Assembly (NCBI GenBank): GCA_963575745.1
Contig: CAUYUJ010017849.1
Coordinates: forward strand, 162,650-226,649
Length of the DNA: 64,000 nt
Direction: 5' to 3'
Source: Prorocentrum cordatum
Lineage: Eukaryota; Sar; Dinophyceae; Prorocentrales; Prorocentraceae
The notes below the pieces were generated by a model. That model was not told where the DNA came from. It made no database searches and was given only the letters and a program-made list of their open reading frames with translations. The position numbers were made by a program, and so were the translations under genes. Below, piece after piece: positions 35,116 through 46,278 of this stretch. Numbering within the stretch: the first letter of the stretch is position 1; every line of letters starts with the position of its first letter.

Positions 35116-35271
35116 GTCGGGCCTGTCCCCCTACAGGGGGACTGGTCAAAAATAGTCAAAACATAGTCTGGGGACGATGTCTTGCCCATTTCTGAATATT
35201 TAGGGGGCATGCTTGGGGTATCTTTATATTTCTTTCGCCCAGCATCCGCCTGCAGGGGGACAGTGCCCGAC
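35116..35271. mobile_element. terminal-inverted-repeat element, family A copy 3
   Basis: 156 bp from GTCGGGCCTGTCCCCCTA to AGGGGGACAGTGCCCGAC, opposite in orientation to copy 2. On the minus strand it begins 14 bases after a GAG|GC donor-like junction that ends the J-domain exon, and a CCAG|GC acceptor-like site lies 10 bases beyond its other end. Confidence 0.8.
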
Positions 35272-35285
35272 CGAAGCGTGGCGGC

Positions 35286-35459
35286 CTCTGGCGGGCCTTC
35301 GGCGGGCTGCCTGCGGCCGTCCGGCGGCCTGCGGCGGCCCCGCGGCGCACGCCCAGGGGCCGGGCCTTTGGCGGGCCCGCCCTCCACCAGCTGCGCCCTC
35401 TCCTCCGCCTTGGCGAGCTTCTCGTCGTACTCCCTCCTCGCCTCTGGGTCTGACAGCAC
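35286..35459 (-). CDS. J-domain gene, exon with the end of the J-domain
   Basis: 58 codons encoding VLSDPEARREYDEKLAKAEE and a Gly/Pro/Arg-rich linker. VLSDPEARREYDE is the standard end of helix III and helix IV of a DnaJ (Hsp40) domain. The exon opens after GCGCAG|GTG in phase 0, exactly the phase left by the exon ending at 44529 (...ARAFK|). It closes at GCCAGAG|GCC, a GC donor. J-domain proteins stimulate Hsp70 ATPase through an HPD motif, which here is in the preceding exon 9 kb away. Nothing after the J-domain identifies the subclass. An independent partial DnaJ gene remains possible. Confidence 0.6.
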
Positions 35460-36600
35460 CTGCGCGGCCCTGCCCCTCAGCTCAACCCCTCCTCCTCCCC
35501 CCCCTCCCCCTCCTCCCCCTCTCGGCCCAGGCCCCCTCCGGGCCTTTCGAGCCAGCGCCACCGGAGCCCCCCGCGCCGCCTCCCCCCCCCCGCCCTGTCC
35601 TCCCCATGCCGCCGCCATGGTACGTGGCGCGCGCTGCTGATGGACGGCCTGCCCGGCCACACCGGTCCGCGGCGGAGCGCCGCGCCCAGGCCGATCGGGC
35701 CCAGGCGCGCGCCGCCCAGGCACTGTTGTGGGCCTTTCGGGGCCTTCAGCACCGCGGCTGCCGCGCGACGCGGTTCGGCGCCGCCTTGGTCGCGGCGCTC
35801 GGCGACGAGTTCGCCGGGGCGCCTCGCGATGCTGCTGTTCTCCCTGGTCCGGATGGCCCTGTGGGTCGTTATTGCGCTGATGGTCGTGAAGCTTCTGATC
35901 CAGCTCATCTTGGCGACGCCGCTCAACTTCCCCACAGGGGCAAGGACAAGAGCCCCAGCAAGGGCAAGGACAAGAACCTCGACAAGAGCGACAAGAAGAA
36001 GGGCACCATGGCGGAGAAGATCCCTGGTCTCCGGCAGCTCGTCCTGCTGCTGCTGCTTCTGCTCCTCCTCCCGATCCTGCACGCGAAATGGCGGCGCCAG
36101 CAATTGAGTGCCGCGCTTGTGTCCGTGCGCGCCGGTTCGGCGCCCTGCATTGCAGAGACCATGGGCCGCTGGGACGGCCGTCTCCTTTCTGAGGTTGGGC
36201 TTTCTGGCAAGTCGGTTGGTGGGGTAGCCCTGTGCCGCTTAGCGGTGCAGGGTCTCTCCTCTAACCTTCGTTGCTGGAAGGTTCAGCCTTGTCCGCTCGA
36301 AGTGTCCAATCCAATCCTCCTCCTCCTCCGTCTCCCCCTCCTTCTCCTCCTCCTCCTCCTCCTCCTCCTCCTCCTCCTCCTCCTCCAAGTTTTGGCCACG
36401 ACCCTCGAGGATCGAAGTTCTTGGAGCATTGTTAAAACGATGTTGGTGCATCTGGAGGTCAGGATCCTGAGCGGAAGCAAAACCTACCACACCCTCTCCT
36501 CCGTGTCCTCAACCTCGTCCTTCTCCTCCTCTTCATCCTCGTCCGCAGACGCCTATTTCGGCACACCCCTCGCACGCTTCGTGGCTCCATAGGGAGCTCC
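35460..36600. other. GC-rich, possible small membrane-protein frame
   Basis: A plus-strand frame at about 35828-35940 encodes MLLFSLVRMALWVVIALMVV, a plausible membrane segment. A second frame downstream encodes Lys/Asp/Ser repeats (GKDKSPSKGKDK). They could be two exons of a small gene but no clean splice joins them. A TCC tract lies at 36315-36385. Confidence 0.25.
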
Positions 36601-39309
36601 ACCGAAGGCCCCAGTGGCACCGCCCGCATGCGTCTCCACCACCCATTGCGGCATGCCACTCACGCGTTTCGTGGCCCACCAAGAGTGGCACCCACAACGC
36701 GTTACTCACAACTGCACCTGGCTGGGTCTCTCGGCAGGATAATTTCTGGAGAGGCCTCGGAAAGGCCAAGGCGAAGAAGTACTGGGCTGCACGATGGCAT
36801 GGTACAGCTTCACAAGCCACGAGGCAAGCGACCTCCGCCTGGGCACCGCAACCTGACGATCAAGGCTTCGGCTCGACGCGTACGCGCAGCTGACGCTTCG
36901 AAGGTGGCCGACTGGAAGGGCATCTTCGGGCGGGCGTTGGACATCGAGGGCCAGCCCGCCTCCCATCCTGAGCCTGGGGCTGAAGACGATGGCGGTGTTG
37001 GATCATGGGACCCCTCATATTGCCAAGCCAGCACCTGCTGACCATGCCGATGACAATCTGTTCCTGGACATGACGGTTGACGACCACGGAGTGCCTCCAC
37101 CAGGACCCGCACACCTGGGAGCAGCACCACCTCACGATAGCGTGCCCTCCTACGGACCAGTACTACGACGATGGAGGCACATCGACTGGGGTGCCAAGGC
37201 AGCCGAGTTGAGACCGACGCCCTACTCCTGAGCATCTTCTCAGGGTGGAGGGCTCAGGGTGAAATCCACATGGGCTCTTGCACCTCGAAAACCAATCCGT
37301 CTTGTGATTCACCTTTCGCAGATTCAAATCTCGAACATCCATCGAAACGGCATTTCAGATTTCACCCTTTGTCCTCCACCCAAAGAAAATGCTCGGGTTA
37401 CTCGCAACTCATGATCGGGGGCCCGGCCCACATTCCGCAATCGGAGGAGCACGTGGCTCCCGGGCCATCGCGGCCGCCGTCTGCGGAGCAGCCGCGGGCA
37501 GGACTCGAAGGGGAGGCGACGCCCCAACTTCCAGTTGGCGATGGCGGCGATCCTCCAATGCCAGAATATCAAGATCCAGAACCGGATGAAGTACCGTGCC
37601 ACTTCGAGTGTGAGGACACGCCATACAGTCACTGGGCTGACCTTATGAATGAGACATCAGGAACGAATCCCCGTTCTTCCAAGGAGTAGCGCATAAGGAA
37701 CGACACATATTGAATAATGCGTAAGGAACGATAAATGACGCATGCGAATCTAAGAAACGACCGAGCCCCTTTTGAAAAAGAAGTGTTCCTTATTCAAGCC
37801 GCTCGCTGCAGCTTCCCGCCAACCCTGGGGCGGGAGGTACAGATCGAGGTGACGGAGGAGGTCCTGGTCGGGAGGAGCCCGAGATCCCCTTCGAAGACCC
37901 CCGCCGATCGACCCCGAGTACGGCCAGACCGACGAGGACGAGGCACCGCTCCACGACGGCGTGGATGCTCAGCCCTGCGATGATGAGGCATCCCCGATGG
38001 CGAGGAGCTTACAATTCGTACAAGGAGGCTGGTGGTGCCACGACGTCAGCGATCAGTTCGACTTGATTCTTGATGAAGCCGGACATCAATATTCTGATAT
38101 CCATGCTCCTCTTCCTTTTAACCTCGTGAGATGCTCTGGTACCAGGCTGCGCCGTGCCAACGTGTGGGGTCGGGTTGACCAGCACAGCATTCTCGGCTGA
38201 CAGGAAGGAGGAGCTGACGTAGCCCACGTGAAGTGTTCCTGCCATCTCCTTCCCTCCTCCCCTGCCTTACCTGGCCGCCTTCCGCTGCCGTTTTGGCCCT
38301 GTCCGATCGGCCTACAGGGCTCTTGACCGGTCCCGTCCCTCAGCGAGAGGCTCAGGCAGCACGACAGAAGCGAGCCTGCTCCCGCCTGGCGCCGCGCGCT
38401 GGACAAAGACATCATCTTCGATTGCATTCGAGATTCCTCTCCGCTGGCAGCCAGGCGAGACGGCCCTGCGACCCCTTCCGATGGCCCCAATAACTCCAGA
38501 CAGATCCAGGATCCCCCAAAGTCACACAACAGTCTTCCGAATATGCCCCCAAGGAGGAGCTCCAGGCCTCCCGTTGATGGGTGCGCGCGGCGCACCTCCT
38601 CCGTCTCCTCTGTCCTCGTTCTCCTTACACGCCTCCTCCTCCTCCTCCTCCTCCTTCTGTTTCTCTTCGTCCAACTGTGATCACCTTCCTCGTCCTTGTT
38701 CTCATGCTCATCCTCAATCGCGTTCGTCGAATCCCGATCCACATCCTCTTCATTATCCAGAGCTTGATCCCCATCCCCGTCACCATCCTCGTGTTCATCC
38801 AAATCCTCGTCCTGTCCCCCTGCCCCTTTCACATATGTTCCTCCTTCCTCCCGACGACAACTCGCTCAATAACCGTTTCTGTGTGCGCAGCTGTGCGATG
38901 TGAGTGGTGTACACACGCCGCGTCTATATGCAGTGCCGGCATGGCACCACACATTGCGTATAATATCTGGTGTTTTGGCGAGTGCACCACTTCACTTGCG
39001 TAAGTCCGTGAGAGATAGGAAGCTCTACTCCTCTCCGAGGGCGCGCCGCTGGATGCCTCAAACGGGGGGGGAGGGGTTCGGACCACCCCCCCTTCCCGTG
39101 TCCGTCGTCGGGGAAGCCCCCCCCCTTCCCAGTCCGTCGTCGGGGAGTCGCCCCCCTCCACAATTCCCCGGTCCGTCGTCGACGAACCCCTCCCCCCTTG
39201 AAAAGCCTTCCCCCCCCTCCGCCCCTTTGAACTCAAGATTCGGACCCCCCCCTCTTGCCCCCCTTTCGCCACGCCGCCTACTGGTTCTACCAAAACCCGA
39301 CCACTACCA
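36601..39309. other. no gene recognised with confidence
   Basis: The plus-strand frame at 37411-37689 (92 codons from its second Met, acidic and Pro-rich, with CHFECEDTPYSHWADLMNE) has coding-like composition but no known family. The plus-strand frame at 37961-38200 is similar. TCC triplets lie at 38630-38665. On the J-domain model this lies inside its long second intron. Confidence 0.3.
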
Positions 39310-40610
39310 ACCGCAACCCTAATCCGTAATCCCGGCCGTCACCCCTGACCCTAATCCTAACCCGACCGCTACACACTACCCACTACTCACCACTTACTAT
39401 TCGCTACCCACTACTCACTACTCACTAGTCACTACACACTACTCACTGCGCGCTACTCACAACTCACTACTCCCTATTCCCTACTCGCTGCTCACTACCC
39501 AATACTCTCTATACCCTACCCACTACCCGCAACTCGCTACTTTCTGCTCACGACTCGCGACTCACTTCTCGCAGGCCACAACTCACAACTCACTACTCTC
39601 GACTCACTGCTGACTACTCACTGCGCGGCACTCACTATTCGCTGTTCCCCACTACCAACTATTCACTACTCACGACTTACTACTCACTATTCAGTTCTCG
39701 CTACTCACTACTGCGTACTCTACTTAATGCTCACTACCCGATAATCACCACCCACTTCCCACTACCCACCACTCACTACTCCCTACAACTCATCACTCAC
39801 TGCTCACTACGCCATATATCGACTAGTCACTACTCCCTAACAGTTAGTCGCTACTCACGACTTACTACCCCTTCCCCCCTACTCGCCACTCATCACCCTC
39901 TACTCACTACTCATTATTCATTGCTCACTACTCGCTAGGCACTACCCACCATTCACTGCTCAATACTCACTACTCACTACTCCGTACCCACTACTCATTA
40001 CTCACTACATCCTACTCACGACTCACTACTCACTACGCACGATTCACTACTCACGAATCCCTACCCAATACTCGCTACGCGCTACTCTCTACTCACTACT
40101 CACTACCCAATACTCACTACCCACTACTCACTACTAAATACCAACTAGTCGCTGCTCGCTACTCATTGCACACTACACACTACTAACTACTCACGAATCA
40201 CTACTCACTGCGCACTACCCACTCTCACTACTCACTACTCACTACTCACCTCCCGCTGCCCACTAGCCACTACCTGCTACTAACTACTTACCACTCACTA
40301 CCCACTGCTCACTACTCAATACTCAATGCTCACTACCCAGTACATACTACCAACTACTGACCACTCACTACGCACCACACTCTACTCGGTACTCGCTACT
40401 CACTAGTCACTACCCACTAATCCCTACTCACTACTCGCAAATCCCTACCCTCGATCACTACTCACCACTCACTACCCACTACTCATCACGCAGTACTCAC
40501 TACTCACAAAGCATTACTCACTACTCGCTACTCCCTTCGCCCTACTCGCTACTCACTAAGCCCTACTCACCACTCACTACTTACTATCCACAATCCTAAT
40601 CGAGAGATCC
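39310..40610. repeat. CACTACT heptamer array
   Basis: About 1.3 kb of degenerate seven-base units CACTACT, CACTACC and CACTAGT. It is preceded by a short stretch of CCCTAATC and CCTAACCC words at 39315-39370. Both borders are very G/C-rich blocks. No frame is open for long. The unit length equals that of the TTTAGGG telomere repeat expected in dinoflagellates, but the sequence is different. Confidence 0.85.
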
Positions 40611-40905
40611 GGAGGCCGGACCCCCCTCCCCCCTTGCGGGAGAGGCGCTTTCCCTGGCCCCCTGTCCGTCGCAATGGGAGAGGGGGGGCTCCGAAATCGC
40701 CCCCCCCCCCCCCCCCCCCCCCTTGTCCACCGCAAAGGGAGGGAGGGAGGGGGGGGGGGGTCTGGAACCCTCCCCCTGTCAAAGGGGTGCGGGGGGTCCG
40801 CCCCCCCCTCCCTTCAGGGAGGGGGGGGGGGGGGGGGTCCGAACATCTCACCCTCCTTTTGAAGGGAGGGGGAATGGGGGGTTCTGCGAGCACGCCCCCC
40901 GTTTG
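40611..40905. repeat. poly-C / poly-G tracts
   Basis: Runs of C (about 40700-40722) and G (about 40749-40760, 40820-40838) sit in a region of G/C homopolymers. Sequencing and assembly are unreliable in such tracts. Confidence 0.85.
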
Positions 40906-42635
40906 TCAATTACCGGGGCACCCAGTGGCGCGCTTTCCTACTCTCCTGCTGCTGCCAGTGATTCCAATCCTGTTGATTCCCCGCCTCTGTTGTTCATCCT
41001 AAATCTCGTCATCTTCGACCTCCTCCTCCTCCTGCCCTGTGTCCGTCCGAATCGTCCAGGCTTCTTGTCCAGTGGTGGTGACGGTGTGTTGACAAGCGTG
41101 GCAACGCCAGCAACCCCCTAGATGCTCAAGTTCATGGGCGCTGGGCGACATCTGGATTTCAGCATGGCCTGCACAAGGCTCGTGGGCTCTGAAGCAGGAG
41201 CGTTCCCACCAGCTGCGTACTCAAGACAACCTCGGACCAGAACACGTTTGTGTGGTCCGAAACGTCGCCAGAGTACCCTGCGACGTGCCCAACTCATGTG
41301 CATCCCATGTCCAGAACACCTGGCCCAAACTAACTAGTGGGGATAGCGACAGTGCGATAACCGCTATATACTGGGCGCGCTGCGTGAGATGCGCGCTTGT
41401 CGCACGAGCAAACAACAAACTATATTAAAACCGTCTTTTCTTCTATTTTCTCTATGGCGTTCCCACCGCTCGGGTCCTCCAGTGCCAACGTTGGTGGAGG
41501 GCTCGCCTCGGGGCCAGCGGCCCCGCTGGCCGGCCATTGCGGTCGATGGCCCCCTTCAGGGAAGTGTCCTGCACGCCCGTCGGCGGACTCGACACTTTTC
41601 TTGCCACCGTCCGATCGATGTGCCGCCAAAGGGCGACGGCCGCCAAGGGCGCGGACGCCAGATCGACGACCACGAAAGGCCCCCCCAAACCACGCTTAGC
41701 CCCGCTGGCCAGAGGCCAGCGCCGCTTGGCGCCTCTCAGGTTCCACGCGGGTCGGGGGCGAGCTGGGCAATCGCTGAGATGGCCGACGTGCGACGCAGAA
41801 CGCCAAGTAGGTTTTTTTTTCCGCGACATCGCGTTTTGATCCTTGCCCTCGGATGGTCGGGGCCTGCGGGAGAGATGCGAGCTGGGGCACGTTCGGCTGC
41901 TGTTGGGAAGAATCGTATATGCACTGATGCGTGTGTAACTATACACCCACAAAAGAATTAATCACAACAAGAACGTTGGCGTACGTCCGCCACCGTGCCT
42001 TCAGCACACCGTGGAGTGCCCAAGGGCTCGTCTTGAAATCTCGGAGGGCACTGGCGTGCGCGCTGCCAAATTCCATGACCTATGGCATTCCGCACCGCGT
42101 GGCTCCAGGTGGGTGAACTCGACTGGCACCGCATGACTCTGGGCGTACGGACGCAGAACGCCAAGTAGGTTGATTTGTCTCGACGTGGGCCTGACAAAGA
42201 ACGAACACATTTTACATACTATGCGTTTTTTTGTCCCTCGTGGCCCACTGGACAACAGGTAGGAGGACGAGGAGTGAGGCCGACACGTCAGAGCGGCAAC
42301 GGCAACGAGGGAGGAGGGATGAGAAAGAAATCGACGAGTTTTATCAAGTGGCCCGATGATGAGCAGCGGTGCCGACGCTATGCCGTTCTTGCGCCCCGAT
42401 GGAACAGCTGTTAACAGCTAGGGCAAGAAAAGAGCGAAGGTTATCGCGCCCGCCAGCCTGTCCGGTTCCTCCCTGCACATCTACAACGCGGGAACTAAAC
42501 GCCCGCAGGCGCGCCGCTATGTCTGCGGGCGGCCTGCGGGAAAGGACATCGAGACCGCGGTAACGCATCATCAACATGTTCTTAACCTGAATAGCCCTGG
42601 AGAGCATGGCGTAGAGATACAGCGAGAGGCCGTCC
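40906..42635. other. no gene recognised
   Basis: Mixed sequence. The 22-base word around CGCAGAACGCCAAGTAGG occurs at about 41796 and 42149, so part of the interval may be an old duplication. No domain was recognised. Confidence 0.4.
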
Positions 42636-42639
42636 AGAG

Positions 42640-43600
42640 ACGGCTTCGCAGCTCGCAACGCCCAGCGACGGCGAGGTGCCATTTGATCTGGATACGACGC
42701 CACTGTGCTGGACCTCCCAAAACCCCACGAACGTGTCGACACTTTTGCAGTGTACAGCCTCCCGCGACGGCGAGGTACCACCTGATCTCAGAATATGGCG
42801 TCGTTTCGCTGGACCTCCCTGAGGCCCTGGATGTGGGCGACATTTTTGAAGCTCGCAACCTCCAATGACGGCGAGGTCTCACCTGATCTGAATAGGGCGT
42901 CGCTCCGCTGGACCTCTTGGCGGCCGGCCGAAGCGCCGACAGCTTCGCAGCTCGAAGCCCCCTGCGACGGCGAGGTACCACCTGATCAGAATGGGTCGTC
43001 GCTCCGCTGGAACTCCCGGAAGCCCACCAAAGTGCCGACAGCTTCGCAGCTCTCAGCCCCCAGCGACGGCGAGGTCCCATCTTATCAGAATAGGACGTCC
43101 GTCCGCAGTTGACGTCGCCCCGCTGGACCTCGCAACGGCCGACGAACGTGCCGATAATGTTGCAGTTCGAGGTCTCACTTGATCTGAATAGGACGTCGCT
43201 CCGCTGGATCTCCCAGGAGCCTTCGACATTTGCGACCGTTTCGCAATTCGCAGCTCCCGGCGACGGCGAAGGCTCATTAGATCTGACTAGGACGTCACTC
43301 TGGTGCACCTCCCAGAAGCCCACGAACATGTCGACACTTTTGCGACGGCGAGGACCCATCTAATCTGAATAGGACGTCGCTCCGCTGGACCTCCGAGGGG
43401 CACGCGACAGTGGCAACACATTCACAGTTCGCACCCCCCAGCGATGGCGATGCTTCCTCTGTTAGTGGCTACAACTTCACAGTTCGCATCCGCGAGAGAC
43501 GGCGAGGTCCCATCTTATCTGGCTAGGCCATCACTCCACTGGACCCTGGCCCAGCCATCGAAAGTGGCGGGATTGCAGTTCGCAGCCCCTCAGATATCGC
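42640..43600. repeat. satellite with a unit of about 98 bp
   Basis: Nine to ten diverged units share GCGACGGCGAGGT, CATCTGATC.GAATAGG, CGTCGCTCCGCTGGACCTC and GAAGCCCACGAACGTGCCG. CGACGGCGAGGT recurs at about 42668, 42765, 42865, 42967, 43066, 43262, 43344 and 43497. The minus-strand 262-codon frame across it is periodic and not a gene. Confidence 0.85.
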
Positions 43601-44278
43601 AGTCAAGTAGGAGATATGAGGCAGGAGAGAGGAGAAGAAACGATGAGAAGGAGGATGAGGAGGAGGGACGCGGGAAGGAGAGACGCGCCCGCGGTGCTCT
43701 GCTCAGAACGAGAACCCGCAGGAGAGTTGGGAACACAATTTCTGCAACTAGCGCGATCATTGGACAACTTGCCAGCGGGGAGCACGGTGGCCTGTCCTGT
43801 ACTGCGTCTGCCACCCCCATGCCTCTGCTCGTGCGGCCCTCCGCCTCCCACTTCCCACTTGTGATGTAATGGGGGGTCAAAGCGTCCTTGCATATTCTGG
43901 GCGCGCTGCTCCTACCAAGCAGAGACCAGCTCGGCGGGCTGAAGTATAACGGGGGGGCCGCAAGGAGACCAGCACGACATGCCTTTGGCTGCGTATCGAC
44001 GCGTCGTAGGGCAGGCGGGTGCGTCTGGTTACGTGGATGCGTGGGAGGGGGGATGATCATCCTTTTCGTGTCCCTTCGGCTTTCTCCTTCACGCCTTCGT
44101 CCTTCTACTCCTCTTCCCCATCCCCTTTCCCTCCCTGCTGCTCCGCTTCACCCTCGAGGTCTTCCCCTCCCCTCCCTGCTGCCCGCTCAGAGAAACGTCT
44201 GATCACTCATTCCTGGAAACGATTATGGTCAGCCCGGCGGGCAGGGCGGCGGCGGTAACGAGGGCCCCTCGAAGTTAA
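43601..44278. other. no gene recognised
   Basis: Purine-rich near 43620-43690, pyrimidine-rich near 44070-44190. Frames are short and without domains. Confidence 0.45.
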
Positions 44279-44450
44279 ACCGCACACACACAGCACAACA
44301 CAACACAACACAACACAACACACGACACCACACCACACTGCTCCGCTCCGCACCGCACCGCACCGCACCACACCACACCGCACCACACAGTACCACACAA
44401 CACAACAAAACGCACAGCACACACACACACACACACACGCACACACAGGA
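44279..44450. repeat. ACAC / CACAACA microsatellite
   Basis: CACAACACAA pentamers, CACCGCAC variants and a terminal AC run. Confidence 0.9.
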
Positions 44451-44528
44451 TCAAGTGTTTCGTAACGATGAAACGCATCAAGACATGCGCACCCCATCGC
44501 CCAGACTCGCAGCGGCAGCTAAGAGCAC

Positions 44529-44624
44529 CTTGAAGGCCCTGGCGATCTCGTGGAAGCGTGCGGCATCGCCGCCCTTGTCCGGGTGCTCCGCAAGCGCCCG
44601 CTGGCGGTAGGCGACCGTCAGCGC
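44529..44624 (-). CDS. J-domain gene, exon with the HPD motif
   Basis: Exactly 32 codons: ALTVAYRQRALAEHPDKGGD, then AARFHEIARAFK. This is helix II, the catalytic HPD loop and helix III of a J-domain. The exon opens after CCCAGCCAAG|GC and closes at TTCAAG|GTGCTC, phase 0 at both ends. Joined to the upstream 63-bp exon it gives the usual number of residues between the YYELLGV start and the AYR of helix II. Without splicing the frame runs to a stop at 44478. HPD is intact, so an active Hsp70 co-chaperone is plausible. Confidence 0.75.
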
Positions 44625-45453
44625 CTTGGCTGGGCAGAGCGTTGAGCCGAAGCTCAGCGCCCCCAAAAGAGGGGAAGCAAAAGGATGAGGAGGGACAACG
44701 AGGACGAGCTCGGCAGCGTTGCGCCCAAAATGTCCAGCCCATTTATCACTCATCCGTGCTGGAGAGTGAAGGGCGCAAGATCTTTCATACACGGATTGGG
44801 CGTCGTCCCCGAATCGGATTGGATATCTTTCCCATGCGTCCTCTCGCTGGATTCCCATGCTCTGGCGCGCCTGCTGCACTCGTGCGTGGCGCTCTCGAGG
44901 TCCGAGTTTGCCTCCCCGATGCCTCTGCCGAGGGGACGTTTATACATTTTCTGCCGCGGTGCTCCGCGTTTGGCCGCTTGGCCGGACATTCACGGGATGG
45001 CAGAGTCAAGGGTAGGTCGCTGGCCAGACACAAAGGGAGGCTTTGGTGGCTCCGCAGTGCTGCCCACGATCGTCGCAATGTGCTGGGGCGTGCAATCATC
45101 AAACCTCCTTCCTCTTCAGAATGGTCACTGGAACAAGCGGTGGACAGCAATGCCTCAGCCAACAGAGCGGAGATGGAAGCGCGCTGATGCCTTGCAAGAG
45201 GGGGGGGGGACGAGCGATGATGCAAACTCGCTGCCATCTTGCCGAATCGGCTCCAGACGCTGGGCGTGGCCCGCAGAAGGCCCACCTGGGCATTGGCACC
45301 ACCGCCTTGCAGCCCTCGTGGAGCTCTGCTTGCTGGAGAGGGGGCCTCGACCCTCTGGGGAGGGCGCAGGACACCCAATGGCCAACGGCAAGGGACGCGC
45401 CTGCTTCTGGGCGAGATGTGGGCGGGGGCGGGGGGCAGCCCTCCCCTGCCCGC

Positions 45454-45516
45454 CTCGAGGTCCGCCTCGTCGTCGACGCCTAGCAGCTCGTAGTAGCTCG
45501 CATCCTCGGAAGGTGC
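45454..45516 (-). CDS. J-domain gene, first J-domain exon (copy nearer exon 2)
   Basis: 21 codons: APSEDASYYELLGVDDEADL plus a final Glu. This is the helix I to loop start of a DnaJ domain. It is bounded by CGCCAG|GCACC on its 5' side and CTCGAG|GCGGGC on its 3' side, so both junctions are AG|GC and the donor is GC-type. Phase 0 at both ends fits the exon at 44624. An identical copy lies 347 bases upstream at 45801-45863. Confidence 0.7.
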
Positions 45517-45800
45517 CTGGCGGCGCGCTCGAGGTCGCGGCGCGCACACCGCGCCTGCTGTCACATCAGGGCAACGGGAAGGCGCCCGACTCGCGGGAGG
45601 AGGGAGGAGGAACCGGAGGGGGAGGAGGGATGATGAGGAGGAGGCGGCCCGCCTTGCAGCCCTCGTGGAGCTCTGCTTGCTGGAGAGGGGGCCTCGACCC
45701 TCTGGGGAGGGCGCAGGACACCCAATGGCCAACGGCAAGGGACGCGCCTGCTTCTGGGCGAGATGTGGGCGGGGGCGGGGGGCAGCCCTCCCCTGCCCGC

Positions 45801-45863
45801 CTCGAGGTCCGCCTCGTCGTCGACGCCTAGCAGCTCGTAGTAGCTCGCATCCTCGGAAGGTGC
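45801..45863 (-). CDS. duplicate of the first J-domain exon
   Basis: Identical 63-bp exon in the upstream unit of the tandem duplication. If both copies were spliced in, helix I would be encoded twice in frame (63 bases, phase 0). One copy is presumably skipped, or the duplication is an assembly artefact. Further 5' exons of the gene are not visible before the gap. Confidence 0.55.
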
Positions 45864-46176
45864 CTGGCGGCGCGCTCGAGGTCGCGGCGCGCACACCGCG
45901 CCTGCTGTCACATCAGGGCAACGGGAAGGCGCCCGACTCGCGGGAGGAGGGAGGAGGAACCGGAGGGGGAGGAGGGATGATGAGGAGGAGGCGGCCCGAG
46001 GAGGCAGGGGAAGGGAGGAGGAGCACGGGGAAGAGGAAGAGGAGCACGGCGAAGAGGGCTTAGAGGATGAGGAGGGGGAGGAGGAAGGGGAGAAGGACGA
46101 GGACGAGGGAGTGAGGGGATAATAGAGGGGCGAGGCGAGACAAGACTGGCGGCGGCGGTCGGTTGTCAGCATTCCG

Positions 46177-46276
46177 NNNNNNNNNNNNNNNNNNNNNNNN
46201 NNNNNNNNNNNNNNNNNNNNNNNNNNNNNNNNNNNNNNNNNNNNNNNNNNNNNNNNNNNNNNNNNNNNNNNNNNNN
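46177..46276. other. assembly gap (100 N)
   Basis: A round 100-base run of N, the usual placeholder for a gap of unknown size. It hides the 5' end of the copia element and possibly the start of the J-domain gene. Confidence 0.99.
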
Positions 46277-46278
46277 GG

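Larger units (their letters stand above)
45304..45997. repeat. 347-bp tandem duplication carrying a J-domain exon
   Basis: The segment 45304-45650 is repeated at 45651-45997 with no difference that I can see. Each unit contains one 63-bp J-domain exon with its flanking splice sites. It lies about 180 bases from the N gap, so an assembly error is a real alternative to a recent duplication. Confidence 0.85.

Noticed and set aside
39315-39370. Interstitial telomere
   Set aside because: Only three or four degenerate CCCTAA-like words, no run of exact TTTAGGG or complement. Kept only as a weak note with the heptamer array.
42571-43359. Minus-strand protein of 262 codons
   Set aside because: It is the 98-bp satellite translated; the residues repeat with the unit.
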